Of a stretch of 64,000 nt of DNA, positions 19,701-31,305 are shown in pieces. Under the pieces are notes generated by a model that worked only from the letters and a program-made list of their open reading frames with translations, ran no database searches and was not told the DNA's origin. The position numbers were made by a program, and so were the translations under genes. Positions within the stretch are counted from its first letter, which is position 1. The number at the start of each line of letters is the position of its first letter. The stretch is taken from the NCBI GenBank assembly GCA_030435675.1, contig CM059624.1, positions 768,769-832,768 on the forward strand. Direction: 5' to 3'. Source of the stretch: Steinernema hermaphroditum (Eukaryota > Nematoda > Chromadorea > Rhabditida > Steinernematidae).

Positions 19701-22700
19701 ACTGGAGAACATCGCGGACGCCACCGTCCACTCGCATCGGACGTCCGTGCCGGAAGGACCCGGACATGTTGGCGTCATTTGGATCTCAGCAACTGGAGAG
19801 CCACCGAAGATCACTGGAGTTGTGCTCACGTCTCGAAAAGGCGAGTTGAGAACGATCGCTGGACACAGCGTGAATCCTGTCCTCTTTCCCGGCTGCTTTC
19901 CGCTCTTAAATCCAAAAGGTAGGCTTGAACATCGTTCCAGTTTCGTAGTTTGCATTTGTAGGACTCCTCGGATACAAGTTTGGAATCCCTTTAGCTGGAG
20001 TAGTCGTGGATAGCCAGGACGACACAGCAGATGTGCCTGATGACGAGGAGAATGAAGCAGAGGCACGATTCCCGAACAACGGCGGACGCCCACCACAGAA
20101 AGGTCCCCGGAGATTCGTCTCGCAGCGTCAGTTTTGGAGATACGTCTTCTTCTCCCGCGAGAAGAGCATCACCGACTTCCATTGGCTCTTTTCGCACGAA
20201 CAACTTGCCGAACACTTCGTCACAGTCACTGCGAATCAAATCGAACGTCACGAAATGGACTACAGGAAGCAAGTCATGGACAAACATAACCTTCGCTCTT
20301 CGCTTCCGGCCGATCTCATCCGAGGAATCGCTTCTCGCCTGCAGCCAGGTGAAACGCTCGGGAAGGTCTACATGGCGCCCGAATTCTGGAAAGGCAGTCG
20401 CCGAAATATGCAAAGGGCGTATTCAAATTTGAAGGCCATCTCCAACGCGCATGGACGTGTGACTTTGTAAGCCTGTTTTTCACTTCAATCTCTATTTTTC
20501 TCTTTTCAGCTTCCTGACATTCACAGGAAACCCTTACTGGCCCGAAATCCAGGAATCACTAGCAAACAAGAGGCACAAGAAGTCTTGGATTCACAACCCG
20601 TCCGTTGTGAACCGCGTTTTCAAGGCGAAACTCGACGAGTTGACCAAGGATCTGACCGAACGCCATGTTCTCGGCAAAGGTTAGTTGTGATTCGCAGCCA
20701 GAATTCTTATTTGACTGTTTAGTCGCTGCCTGGGGTTACTCCGTTGAGTTCCAGAAGAGAGGAATGCCCCACGCTCATATCCTGCTCATCATGGAGAAAG
20801 GCGAAGACGACGGAAGCGTGATGTTCGTCGAGAACTACATCTCCGCCGAGATTCCCGATCGTCCGGATGATTCGGAAGCCGGAGACTGGGCCGAGCAGCA
20901 GAGACGCCTCCACGAATACGTCACGAAGCACAACCTCCACGATTGCAGTCCTGCTTGCCGAGTGGAAGGAAAATGCAGCAAGAGGTTCCCGAAGCCGTAC
21001 TCGGATGTAACTGTCTTGGAACACGACAAGTATCCGATCTACACCCGCCGCCGTCCATTGCAAGAAGGAAGTGTCATCACAGAGAAGAATCGGCATCGTT
21101 TCGGCAACCGATTCGTCAAGTGCAGAAGAGGCGTACCCGTTGTGCTCGACAACAGGAATGTCGTGCCGTACAACGCCTTCTTGCTGCTCAAGTACAACTG
21201 CCACATCAACCTGGAATACGTTGGAGCCGAGAAATGCGCTGAATACGTCTTCAAGTACATCATGAAGGGACACGATCGTGCCTACATCAAAGTCAAAGGT
21301 AATCGCTACTTTTCTTGCTGTTCCGTGGCTAACATTGCACAATTCAGGTCCAAGAGGAGAACCACAACGGGACGACGATGGAAATATCATCGTCAACTAC
21401 GATGAAATTGAACACAATTTTCAAGTGCGATACATGACGGCGCCAGAAGCTATGTGGCGCATCTTCGGATTCGAAAACGTCCGCCTTTCGCACGACGTTC
21501 ATTTGCTGTACATCTACAAGCCTGGAGGAACCCGCATCATCTACGAAGAAGGGCAAGAACAAGAAGCGGCCCGTCGTGCAGCAAACCAAATCGAAGAAAA
21601 TGCTGTCACCGCATTCTTCGACTTGTGCAAAGTGGATCCGGACGCCCGCCAGTACTGCTACCACGAAGTCCCACTCCACTACACGTACGCTAAGAAATCC
21701 GGATGGACTAAGAGGAAAGTCAAGAGAAAGACTATCGTCCGTGTCGCTCCTGTCATCGCCGCCGACCGAATCGGATACGCCTTGCGTCTTCTACTTCTGA
21801 ACAAGGTACGCATTGTGCTTTTACGCTCTGAAATCATTGCTTCTGTCTAGCCTGGACCTCAAAGTTACGCCGACTTGCGAACCGTGGACGGCGTCGAGTA
21901 TCCGACGTTCATGGCGGCGGCGCAAGCGCTGAAGCTCACGGAATCGGATGAACTCTGAATTTCATCCCTCCGCGACGCCGACATCCAGTTCCTGAGCGTT
22001 CGCAAGTTCCGTCGGTTCTTCACGAACCTCATCTTCCACTGTCAGCCGTCGGATCCCGAACATCTGCTGCGGCTGTTCATCGACAGGCTCGCTCCGGCTC
22101 GAGAAGGCTGGACATTTGAAGATCGCCGACGCGCCGCCCTCAGATGCATCGCCTACTATCTGCAGGAGCACGGAACGACGCTGTTCAAGATGGGCTTCGA
22201 CGTTCCCGAACATATGGACTTCGAAGACCGTGAATTCGACACCGTGGATGAAGATTGGAATGACTTCGAGGATCCTGATGATGGAGAACGTCCACAAACC
22301 AACTGGAACGTTGTCGCACAAGAAAAGATCGCCAGGCTGAATACTGGACAGCGACAAATCCTCGACGAAGTGTCTGCTGCTATCGATCTCGGGCAGTACG
22401 CAGCGAATCGCCTCTTCTTCGTCACAGGTGCAGGAGGAACAGGTGAGATTCGGTTAATTCTCATTCAAATCCTACAAAATCCGTTCTAGGCAAAACGTGC
22501 CTCTTCAACACGATGATCGCCAAGGTGAAGAGCGACGGTGGGTTCTATGTGGCCACTGCGACCACCGGCATCGCATCTCTTCTTCTGACCGGCGGCAAAA
22601 CGGCGCACAGAGCCTTCCGGATCCGCAACGACATCGACGAAAACAGTGTCCCGACCATTGAATACGAATCACCGTTCGCCGTCGCAATCCGGGAATCGTC

Positions 22701-23950
22701 ATTCATCCTAATCGACGAAGTCAGCATGCTGCATGTCAACGTCTTCAACTACATCAACAAAGTTGTCCTCTCGGTCGTCCCATCCGAGTATCGAAACATG
22801 CCGTTTGGAGGCAAAGTCGTCCTGATGAGTGGCGATTTCAAACAGCTGGCGCCGGTTGCCAAAGGAGAAGGAATGGACGGTCAAATTATGGCAAGCATCA
22901 GACATTCCGAACTGTTTGTTTACTTCAAACATCTGAAGCTAACCGAGAACATGCGAGCAAGGAACGAAGTACGTTGTTTTATTCGTATTTACGACTACAT
23001 CTACTGTTTAGGTCGACTTCATCAAGTGGTTGACAGCTGTTGGAAACGGCGAGAACATGTACGACGAAGACCTGCCGTACATCGCCATCCCGCCCGAATG
23101 CAAATCGTCAAATTTGGAAGAATTGGTGGACTTCTGCTTCCCGAACAACAGCCTCGAAGATCCGCTCGAAAAAATCGATGATCTGAAGGGATCGATGATC
23201 CTCTGCACCAAGAACGACACCGTCTTCACAATCAACGGTAAGAATACGATCTAATTTACAAACTGTTACAAGCATTTTGCTAGATATGCTGCTGGACAAG
23301 ATTCCCAACGAAGAACGGGTCTTTAAATCCATCGACACGCCAATCCTGGACCCAGAAGGAGCTGCCGCCGCCCTGCTAGATGTCCACGCCGAAGACTACA
23401 ACGTCGAATCTATCAACAAGTTGACGCCGACCGGCCTCCCGCCACATCATCTACGACTAAAGGTAGGTGCCATTGTTATGGTAATTCGGAATATTTCAGG
23501 AGCTGATGGACTCTGCAACGGGACGATGCTCCAAATCACCGAAATCCACAGCGACATCATCAAGTGCCGGCGCCTGGAGGAGGACGACCGCTTCGATCAA
23601 GTCGTATATCTGCCCAGAGTAAGCAGTACAACAAAAGAGTTCAATTCCAGCCTCCAATTTAGATAAAATTCGAATATGGAACGGGCGAAAACGACCGGAC
23701 GGTGAAGTTCCGAAGAATCCAGTTCCCGATCCGGCTGGCCTTCGCCAATACAATCAATAAAGCCCAGGGACAGACGCTGCAACGACTCGGCCTCTACCTC
23801 TATGGACAAGAAGCCTTCTCCCACGGCCAGATCTACACGGCCCTCTCCCGAGTCCGCACGATGTCTTCAATTCGCGTGCTAAAGCTGGGATTACCGATGC
23901 CCAGCTACTTGCTGAATGTTGTATATTATGAACTGTTGTTGCCAAAATAA
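16743..23950 (+). CDS. Helitron polyprotein: Ulp1 cysteine protease, Rep, Pif1-like helicase
   Basis: Seventeen exons join in frame, total 6,483 nt (about 2,160 codons): 16743-17402, 17453-17643, 17691-17815, 17858-17988, 18035-18250, 18296-18890, 18936-19097, 19145-19918, 19962-20466, 20510-20679, 20723-21298, 21348-21805, 21851-22442, 22490-22968, 23012-23237, 23284-23618, 23663-23950. Domains: basic N-terminus; Ulp1-type protease at about 330-500 with THWAVAV (His), FYFDSLG (Asp), RQSDSHSCGLF (Gln, Cys); zinc cluster near 670-705 (HHCEHC, LCC); Rep with GMPHAHILL (HUH) and the two tyrosines in EYVFKYIMKG; Pif1 helicase with GAGGTGKT, FILIDEVSM, GDFKQLAPV, NKAQGQTL and YTALSRVR. An in-frame TGA at 21956-21958 (codon about 1,557) sits where relatives usually have Trp. 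All catalytic motifs look intact otherwise. Confidence 0.82.
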
Positions 23951-24120
23951 TCTATCTTTGAATAAACTAAGGCAGCGTTTCAATCATTTGCTACGATTAC
24001 ATCGCATAGATTCATCAAAACAATCCAAGTTTCAAATGTTCAATGCCAATTCAATGCTCAACAACGCCAATACAATTAAGGTATAAGGTGCTTTCAAATC
24101 CCTCCCTCAGCATCAGCCGT

Positions 24121-24180
24121 TGTGGCCGATTCGGTAGTGTGCTTGCCTCTCATGTGAGAGGTCGATGGTTCGGTGCCACG
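24121..24180 (+). other. tRNA-like sequence in the element's 3' region
   Basis: TGGCCGATTCGGTAGTG resembles an A box and GGTTCGGTGCC a B box, with a short stem CCTCT/AGAGG between them. No full cloverleaf forms. It could be a decayed tRNA or a SINE-like piece. Confidence 0.3.
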
Positions 24181-24728
24181 AGGGGGCAAAAGCAAAATTG
24201 GGATGGGAATAGGTAGATTTTTGTTTAAAAAATACGCTTAGACATCCCGGAAAAACCCGGTTGGGCTAAGCGGGCTGTTTAAGCCCCTCCGGAGTGGCAA
24301 ACAACGTTCACCCCCCGTTATCCGAGGTAGGACTGTAAAGCGCTTTGAACCGTTTCGCCGCTAATGCCGTCCACGACCAACGGTATGCGCGCAACGGCAT
24401 GATAAAGTGCAGACGACGAGAGAAACGCCATGGACCTTCGATGGGTTTTTGAGGCAAATATGGAACGGACGCTGCCTTCTTATGTTTTTATAGTTCATAG
24501 ACCAATGATTTTGAAACACATCACCGGAATATTTAAATCTATGCGCCAACTTTTGGCTCTAAATAGACGGCCTGGAGTCAGCCTAAAGTAGCACTTTCTT
24601 TTTTGGTTTTTCACCCAACAATAAACAATAAATAGTGTCCCGCGGCCTACCGTAGCCCGGCTCTCTTTCAGCCCCGATTTTCCGCCGTTTGAATACTTTT
24701 GACGGGGGGTAAGGCGCCGGCACATAAC

Positions 24729-24747
24729 AGCCCTGCGAAGCAGGGCT
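24729..24747 (+). other. Terminal hairpin at 3' end of Helitron-like element
   Basis: AGCCCTGC-GAA-GCAGGGCT, a perfect 8-bp stem with a 3-nt loop, ends 2 nt before the host junction. Helitrons end in a GC-rich hairpin that signals termination of strand transfer. The bases CTGG at 24746-24749 fit the CTRR end. Confidence 0.65.
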
Positions 24748-24748
24748 G

Positions 24749-26377
24749 GTTAACTCGTTGGAAAGTAAATAGAAAACAAGCGGAATCTTCGAAGATTAGT
24801 TCCTTGTCGATGCTAGATGAAGTGCAAGCCAAAATTAGCGAGAAGAGGTTCTCCCCCATCGAACTGCAAACCACTACAAACGAGAGAATCGAACCATGGA
24901 CAGTCAGCATCGCAAACAATACAAAAACCTAATGGTGTGGAACTAACAGTAATAACGGGAAAATTCAAAATGGAAGGATTATCGTATATATCGGCTTATT
25001 TGGACGGAACAGCCTTGTTTACATTGCAAAGCGGCACGCACTGACACAAATAACAGAACTCGATTGGTCAGTCCTTGAATTGACTTCACCGAAGACATTA
25101 CCTTTCGGCTTATACGGGGAAAGAAAAGCACAGGCCCTTTATACAAAACGGAAATAATTCTGACTCCCACAACGATCGCCTTAAAGGAGCACATTGGCTG
25201 ATTTCGGTGGATTATTTGGAGCAAAAGGCGGATTTTTGCGCTAAGGGAAGCAGCCGGCTTCAAGTGTCTTATTCGAGGGATTCGACGTTATCGTCGCAGA
25301 ACATTGTCTAAGTCTGGATGAATTGTTTAAGATGCCGGATCCGTCTAGACAAAAGGTCAACTGTGTCTGCAGAAGCTCCCTCAAGTCATTTCTTTTCGAC
25401 TCCTTTCCGCGATGAGGTGTAAAATCTTGCTAACACTCTGCTTGGCGTTGCAAGTCATCTCCCAAATCGACCACGACTTCAGAATACCAATTCCAACCCC
25501 GCTCGACGACGCTCTCCTCCGATGCTTTCCGAAGAAGATTCTTTTCGACAAAAGGACAAACTCAATCACCGTGGACGACAACAGGTGTCAAGAGAAGCTG
25601 GCAATACTGATTCCTTTCCTGCTGGAAACCTCCGAATGTGTTATTGACATCAATCCGGACGAGAAGGAGCTTCTTACTGACTGTGAGCCGATGGACGCGA
25701 TTCGGAAGAAGCGCTCTGTCCAGTACGAATCTTCGGAGTTCGAACGTATGTTTTATTTTTTTTTAGCTTCTACTAAAAATTGAGCTAACCTCTAAGCAGC
25801 TAAGAATTTAGATCGTCGGAAACCTTCCAAGAGGCGCGTGATCTGGCCGCTGTTCTCTCTACACATCTTCCTCTTCGTCGTGTACGGGATATTTTCCACG
25901 TTGCTATTCATTATCAACTGCCGTGGATTCCGCCACTTCGAATCATTCGCTTTCGGCAATGAGCTCCGCTCCCAACGAAGCGTGCGCACGGTTGTTGTGG
26001 ATACCATTGAGAAGTCAAATGAGAAGTTCACTACGAAAACGGATTCGCCTCGACTTCCGACGCCTATTTCGCCAGATAAAATTGGAAGACTTACCGTTAC
26101 CTTCTCAGCCGATCCTGTCATACCAAAGCTATCGAAGGAGAAGAGCGAAATCAAGCCGTCGACCAAATCTACGGCTGAGGACAAGCCGAAGATGTCGAGC
26201 GAAGGTGACTACGGTGAGTGGATGCGGAAAATGCGTGAGAGGTTCCCGGAAAAGTCGCAGAAGACACAAAAGACCGAGGAGGAACTCATCAGTGTTAGCG
26301 TTGATTCCAATGGTAAGACATGCAAGTTGGTTGTAAATTTAAGTCTTACAATTTTCAGAAATAGCGATACTTCCGAA
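24749..26377 (+). repeat. Right copy of 1.63 kb direct repeat
   Basis: Matches 14957-16584. It begins at the element's hairpin end and continues without a break into the rest of the host gene, so this copy carries the intact host arrangement downstream. Confidence 0.95.
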
Positions 26378-26770
26378 TTCGGTATCTTCCCGCCACAGCG
26401 CCAGCGTTCGGGACGAGCAAGGAGCTCATGATGCGCCTAAGCTAAAATGCGATTCCGCTGATCGAATCAAACCTTGCTCACCGAAGCTTTTTAAAACAAA
26501 AAGACTTACCACGGAGCTCTGCACGTCCACTAACAGTGTTGATGTTAGCTTAGCAAGTGCAGCGGCTCTTTGCAAAACTCAAGGTTCAGGTAAGCAAAAG
26601 TTTTTGTGTTATATCAATCGCGGAACGTACTTTCAGAACGGTCCACCCGTTCTCGAGAGGTGCTTCGTACTTTGGAAACCCAACGAGATGACGAAAAGCT
26701 CAGTCCACAGAGGGCAGTAACTAAACCGGAGTCAAAATCGACAGCGAAAGGAGGAAGAAAAAGGTCGTAA
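25412..26770 (+). CDS. Secreted/single-pass membrane protein of unknown function (complete copy)
   Basis: Exons 25412-25745, 25812-26312, 26359-26589 and 26637-26770 join in frame to 399 residues. A signal peptide spans residues 1-17. A luminal domain of about 95 residues holds four cysteines and ends in a basic RKKR site. A transmembrane span follows after a basic RRKPSKRR stretch (WPLFSLHIFLFVVYGIFSTL, about residues 121-140). The remainder is a long Ser/Lys/Glu-rich, probably disordered cytoplasmic tail. Exon 2 has two in-frame acceptors 12 nt apart (after AAGCAG or after ATTTAG). I do not recognise the family. Exon 1-2 and the start of exon 3 are duplicated at 15620. Confidence 0.75.
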
Positions 26771-26899
26771 TTTCCTGCAAAAGTTGCTGTTTGCGGCATT
26801 AAAACCATATTCGTTGATCATTGTTCCTTAACCAAATCACTTGACTCTGATGCAACGCTATTCTTCACAGTTGATAATCCTTTTATCGAGGCACTGCTA

Positions 26900-26907
26900 A
26901 CTGATAA
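26900..26907 (+). promoter_or_regulatory. GATA-factor site upstream of carboxypeptidase
   Basis: ACTGATAA, 43 nt before the ATG at 26951. This matches the extended TGATAA site used by gut GATA factors (ELT-2 type) in Caenorhabditis; gut use here is inference. Confidence 0.5.
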
Positions 26908-26950
26908 AAGCAGAAGCGACGGCTGCTTTAGTGCACTTCATTCGCTCAGC

Positions 26951-28493
26951 ATGCGGACTTTTGTGGCGCTCGCGGTCCTTTCCCTCTCCATTGGAGTCCT
27001 GGGTGACTATAGATCGTCGGATACCGTCGATACCCTTTCGGGACTTATCAAATATAACGAAGACTGGGGCTACGTCGATGTCCGCTCCGGTGCTCACAGT
27101 TTCTGGTGGCTGTACGCTCAAGACGACGCCCCTGCCAACCGTCCCCTGATTCTGTGGCTTCAAGGAGGCCCCGGAGCATCCAGTACTGGATTCGGAAATT
27201 TCCAGGAGATCGGACCACGAACGGTGGAAGGGGACCAGCGCAACTACACCTGGGTAATACACCCTAAAACGTTTTCCGATTAACACTAATCCTTGTAGCT
27301 CCAATTCGGTGATTTGGTCTTCATCGACAACCCCGTGGGTGCAGGCTTCAGCTATGTAAGTTCGAAGGACAAGTACACAACCGACGTTCAACAAATCGGC
27401 GCCGATCTCCTCTCCTGGGCGCACGAATTCTTCGGCAAACTCCATCCCGAGTACCAGACACGTCCATTCTACATTTTCTGCGAATCATACGGTGGAAAGA
27501 TGAGCGCCGAGTTCGCGAAGGTCCTTACAGACGTAGGTCGAAAAATTAAGAACTTAAATAAGGTGATTTTAACTAGGACATCGCCCATGGCAATATCAAG
27601 GTAAACTTCAAGGCTGTAGCCCTTGGTGACAGCTGGATCTCTGCGATGGACTTCGTTAACACTTGGGGACCCTACCTCCACTCAATGGTATGTCCGAAAA
27701 GCTTATTGTAGACGACGTATAACATTGTTTTGCTCTATTTAGTCGTATTTGGACGACAACGAGCTCAACCAAGTTAATGCCGTAGCCGCGCAGTGCCAGA
27801 AGCTTGTCAACAGCAACCAGTGGAACGATGCCACTGATTGCTGGAGCCGAATGGAGGATACTATCAGTACTCTAACCAATGGTGTGTCCTGGTACAACAT
27901 CCTGAAACGCGGAGGCAGTGACGTGTGGTCTCTCGCCCGTTCCGCCCGCCATATAAAGAGCACCCCTCGTGAAAAGCTCTATCATAAATTCGTCGGGATC
28001 ACACAGTTCGGAACGCTGGAAAATTACATGAACACTGTAATCCGCAAGAAGCTCAAGATTATTCCGAATTCGGTCACGTTCGGTGGCCAATCTGGAGACG
28101 TTTTCGACTATCAGGGCGGCGACTTCATGAAGCCCAACTACAAGACCGTCGACGAACTGCTCTTCGGTGGATATAACGTCGTTGTCTACAACGGTCAGAT
28201 GGACCTAATCTGTGACACCCTCGGCGTTGAGCTTTGGCTCAACCGATTGAAGTGGGGAGGCCTCGACAAGTTCCAGAAGAGCGAAAAGGTTGCTTTCCAA
28301 AACACAGGCGACTACCAGACGGCTGGCTTCGCGAAGACATATAAAAATCTGTCCATGTTCTATTTGATGCGCGCCGGCCATATGGTAAGGAACTTCAGGC
28401 TTCAGGAAATATAATTATGTGCTTTAGTTGTCCTACGACACACCTCTTGCAGCCAACCACGTCGTCCAGGAAGTCCTTAGAATCTACAACTAA
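26951..28493 (+). CDS. Secreted serine carboxypeptidase (peptidase family S10)
   Basis: Five exons (26951-27253, 27299-27532, 27577-27687, 27743-28384, 28428-28493) give 451 residues. The enzyme removes C-terminal amino acids in an acidic lumen (lysosome or gut). A signal peptide spans residues 1-18. LILWLQGGPGASS is the oxyanion-hole block. ESYGGK near residue 160 holds the catalytic Ser, YNGQMDLICD the Asp and RAGHM the His; the exon 4-5 junction falls right after this motif. Overall it resembles retinoid-inducible serine carboxypeptidase (SCPEP1). The GATA site close upstream suggests intestinal expression. It is convergent with the LSM7 gene. Confidence 0.92.
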
Positions 28494-28821
28494 AGTGACC
28501 CCGATGTATTTAAATTATGTGATAAAAAAGAAAATGAAATCCGAAATTGTAATGACAGAATGCAACCGCGCTTTTCCGGAAGCCCTAACCTAACCCTTTG
28601 TATACTCACCTACAGTAGTCCGTGACTATTACCGATGAACGAGATTCCAAGAATTGTCCTACTTGAGCCTAGAAAGAATATAATTCCCAAAGCAATGACC
28701 GGAGTTGCTCGACCAGTGAAGTATACAGCAAGCCAGATATCACCATTACGGTATTTACACACAACAGACAACAAAATGGAATACGTTGATTACAAAATAC
28801 CAATAGTAAACAAGGAAATGC

Positions 28822-29145
28822 TTAGATAACCGCGTCGGAAGACTGGATGAACGGATTCTCAATGCCTTCGACACCGTCGTTCGGTGATATAACAGTAATG
28901 GAAGTGCCGCGGGCAACGATGAGTCCTAGGGAGCGCGTCTCCTGGCTGAGGACGCTGGGATCTGAAGAGTCGCGAAGATATTCGATGGTTCTATCAAGGA
29001 CGAGGTTCAGCAGAGTGTCATAGCCCTTAAGCACTCCGGAGCACTCGCGGCCTCCCTGGAACTTGACACGGATAGTCTTGTCGACGAAGCGCGAGAGGTC
29101 GATGATCGATTCCTTCTTCTTGCGAGTGTCCTCCTTGTCTCCCAT
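28822..29145 (-). CDS. lsm-7: U6 snRNA-associated Sm-like protein LSm7
   Basis: A single exon of 107 residues, the usual length. Sm1 motif: IIDLSRFVDKTIRVKFQGGR (about residues 13-32), then the variable loop and LKGYDTLLNLVLD. Sm2: LGLIVARGTSITVISP. LSm7 is a subunit of the LSm2-8 ring that binds the U6 snRNA 3' end and of LSm1-7 in cytoplasmic mRNA decay. I chose ATG 29145 because CTACTTCAG, a likely trans-splice acceptor, lies 13 nt upstream and the conserved protein starts MGDKED; the frame is open further upstream but without conservation. Divergent from PPCDC. Confidence 0.92.
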   Translation of the reverse strand: MGDKEDTRKKKESIIDLSRFVDKTIRVKFQGGRECSGVLKGYDTLLNLVLDRTIEYLRDSSDPSVLSQETRSLGLIVARGTSITVISPNDGVEGIENPFIQSSDAVI

Positions 29146-29712
29146 GGCTGCTGTGATTCTGAAGTAGAAGATAATAAAGTTGTCCAAAACCGACAATATC
29201 ACGAACAGCAGCACGTCGCGATATTTGGTTCGATAGACAGACAACGAAAAGATAGATAGATCTTAACACAATAAATAGGCCAATACGATGCTTTCGCACA
29301 TTCAAACATGGACGCGACCGATGCGATAGACATGTAGACGGGCGGGTTTAAGGTCTTCCGAAAAGTCTACTACAAAGATTTCCAGACAAACTGACAAAAC
29401 CTAATCAGCTCACATTTCAAAACCGAAAGAAAGCCACACCATAGCAATATAAATTTTCGTAAAATCTTCATCCCGCCATTTTTCGCTTCAGGACCACATG
29501 GATTATTTTATCATTCATTCCAGTTACTTTTTGCTCTGGAATATCGCTGGCTTCCGCGGATTTCAAACCAGTTTCCCTCGCAGGCACCATCGTGTGGCGT
29601 TTTGCGAATATCTGATGTCACCAGATTTTCTATTTCGTCAGCTATCTTTCCGACCGCTCTGTCAATCAGTGTCGTCTAAATGAAGCCGTTTCAGACGTCT
29701 TCTTTGCACCTC

Positions 29713-31305
29713 ATGGATACTGTGAAGCGAGCGCGTTTGGACGATGGAGACGCCGAAGGCGACATGGTCGACTCCAAGCCTTTTCTGCCGCCGCCACTGG
29801 AACGAATTAAGGTGAGGAGATTTGTCGATCTTTGAATTGAAAGAGCGCTGCTTTAGATGCAGAACCGGCCGGCTTTCACACCTGACCACAAGATTCAGAA
29901 GTTTGGTAGTAAGTATCATCTTTTGATCGGAGTCACCGGATCTGTGGCGTCCATTAAACTCAAGGAGCTGACCGATGAGATTCGGAAGCAGGCCGGACAG
30001 GAGCGAGTGGCAATTAAGGTTTGTTTGTACGTGTTAAGCGCTGATTGAGATGCAAACATTGAGTCGAATGTTTGATCGGGTGGCTTTCGCTTGTGTTCAA
30101 ACAATTAGCGTGATCGCCGATTCTGTTGATTCCCATCTGTTTTGTATCGGAACTCCGAGCCTCTTTTTTTCTGCAGTTTACACTAGCACAATGCTTTAGT
30201 CATCTGTTCTTCGATAAACATGTTTTCAGCTCTTTATGCACATTCATAGTCGGCGAGACCAAATGTAATTTCGTTCCGTAATAAGGAAATGATTGATTAG
30301 CGAACGGACTTATGGTTTTTTTCATGCATTTCCGGGAAACGATACAATTGTCTGGAATTTGAAGGAAGTACTATAATAGGCTTTTTCTATGGAAATCCAA
30401 TTCGAAAGGGCACATGTCTCTAACGACAAACTCTTAAGCAGCTGACTGAAATTTGTTCCGCCATGAATTGGAACGAAAGTACAACGGGCGGGGACGGCGG
30501 CAGACATATATCTTTAGGGCCGTCGTCTCGCCCGCTGTCTTCTCTCTCGCGGAAAGTGATGGTGATGCGCTTTCGCTTGATGGTTGCGTCAGCCCCAAAA
30601 CGCCGACGGGTGTGCACTGCGACGCCAAGGGAGCTGATCGCGCATTGCATCAGCTGTGCTACCAGACTATATAACCAGCGCCATGTGTTCGCACTTGTTA
30701 TCAGACGGTGTTTCAGATCGTCGCCACGAATTCAGCTCTCCATTTCGTGGACTTCGATGAGGTCACCGATGTCATTTACGAAGATCGCGATGAGTGGGGC
30801 ATGTGGACCAAGCGCGGCGATCCTGTTCTTCATATTGGTGCGTATTTCTGTTGCTTTCATGCTGCTCTTTAATGGTTTCTGGTGATACAGGTTGAGATGA
30901 CAGAAACCATTATTGACCATGTACCATTGACTATCTTATCGTGCTTCTCTAGAACTGCGCAAATGGGCTGATGGGATGGTGATCGCCCCGTTGGATGCGA
31001 ATACGCTAGGGAAGATCGCGAACGGTCTCTGCGACAACCTCCTGACCTGTGTCGTACGTGCGTGGGATTTCGAGAAGCCTCTCCACTTCGCGCCGGCTAT
31101 GAACACGTGCATGTATAGCCACCCGCTGACGTTCAAGCACGTGAAAGTCCTCAAGGAGATGTTCCAGTACAAGGAAATCCCGGCAATTGAAAAAGAATTG
31201 ATGTGCGGTGACCGTGGCTACGGCGCGATGGCGAATGTAAAGATGATCGCCTCGATTATCGCCTCTGACGTGCGCAATCGCTTCGCTGTTTACTCGACTT
31301 CGTGA
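29713..31305 (+). CDS. Phosphopantothenoylcysteine decarboxylase (PPCDC)
   Basis: Exons 29713-29811, 29857-30018, 30717-30837 and 30953-31305 join to 244 residues. This flavoprotein decarboxylates 4'-phosphopantothenoylcysteine to phosphopantetheine, the third step of CoA synthesis. Visible motifs: LLIGVTGSVASIK (FMN-binding start of the fold), APLDANTLGKIANG (the Asn of the active-site motif), and APAMNTCMYSHPLT, the PxMNxxM substrate-clamp signature. The CGDRGYG loop follows. TTTCAG at 29689-29694 is a likely trans-splice acceptor and favours ATG 29713 over an in-frame ATG at 29680. The 698-nt intron 2 carries open frames but no gene I support. Confidence 0.92.

Larger units (their letters stand above)
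16585..24749 (+). mobile_element. Helitron-like element (Ulp1-Rep-helicase)
   Basis: About 8.2 kb between the two repeat copies. It holds one long multi-exon gene on the + strand, a roughly 800-bp non-coding 3' region and, at its right end, a perfect 8-bp-stem hairpin (24729-24747) followed by GG and host TTAAC. Rep with HUH and a Y-x3-Y motif plus a Pif1-type helicase define Helitrons. The extra cysteine protease and the terminal hairpin at a TT target resemble the Helentron/Helitron2 branch, though no endonuclease is seen. The left boundary is only where similarity to the direct repeat ends and is uncertain. Confidence 0.8.

Noticed and set aside
23463..23499. Possible intron (GTAGGT to TTTCAG) in the Helitron helicase
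   Set aside because: The stretch reads VGAIVMVIRNIS in frame, matching the conserved LKVGAxVMxxRN helicase block, so it is exon.
30463..30885. 140-residue frame inside the large PPCDC intron
   Set aside because: It overlaps PPCDC exon 3 in another phase and has no domain; best explained by GC-richer intron sequence.
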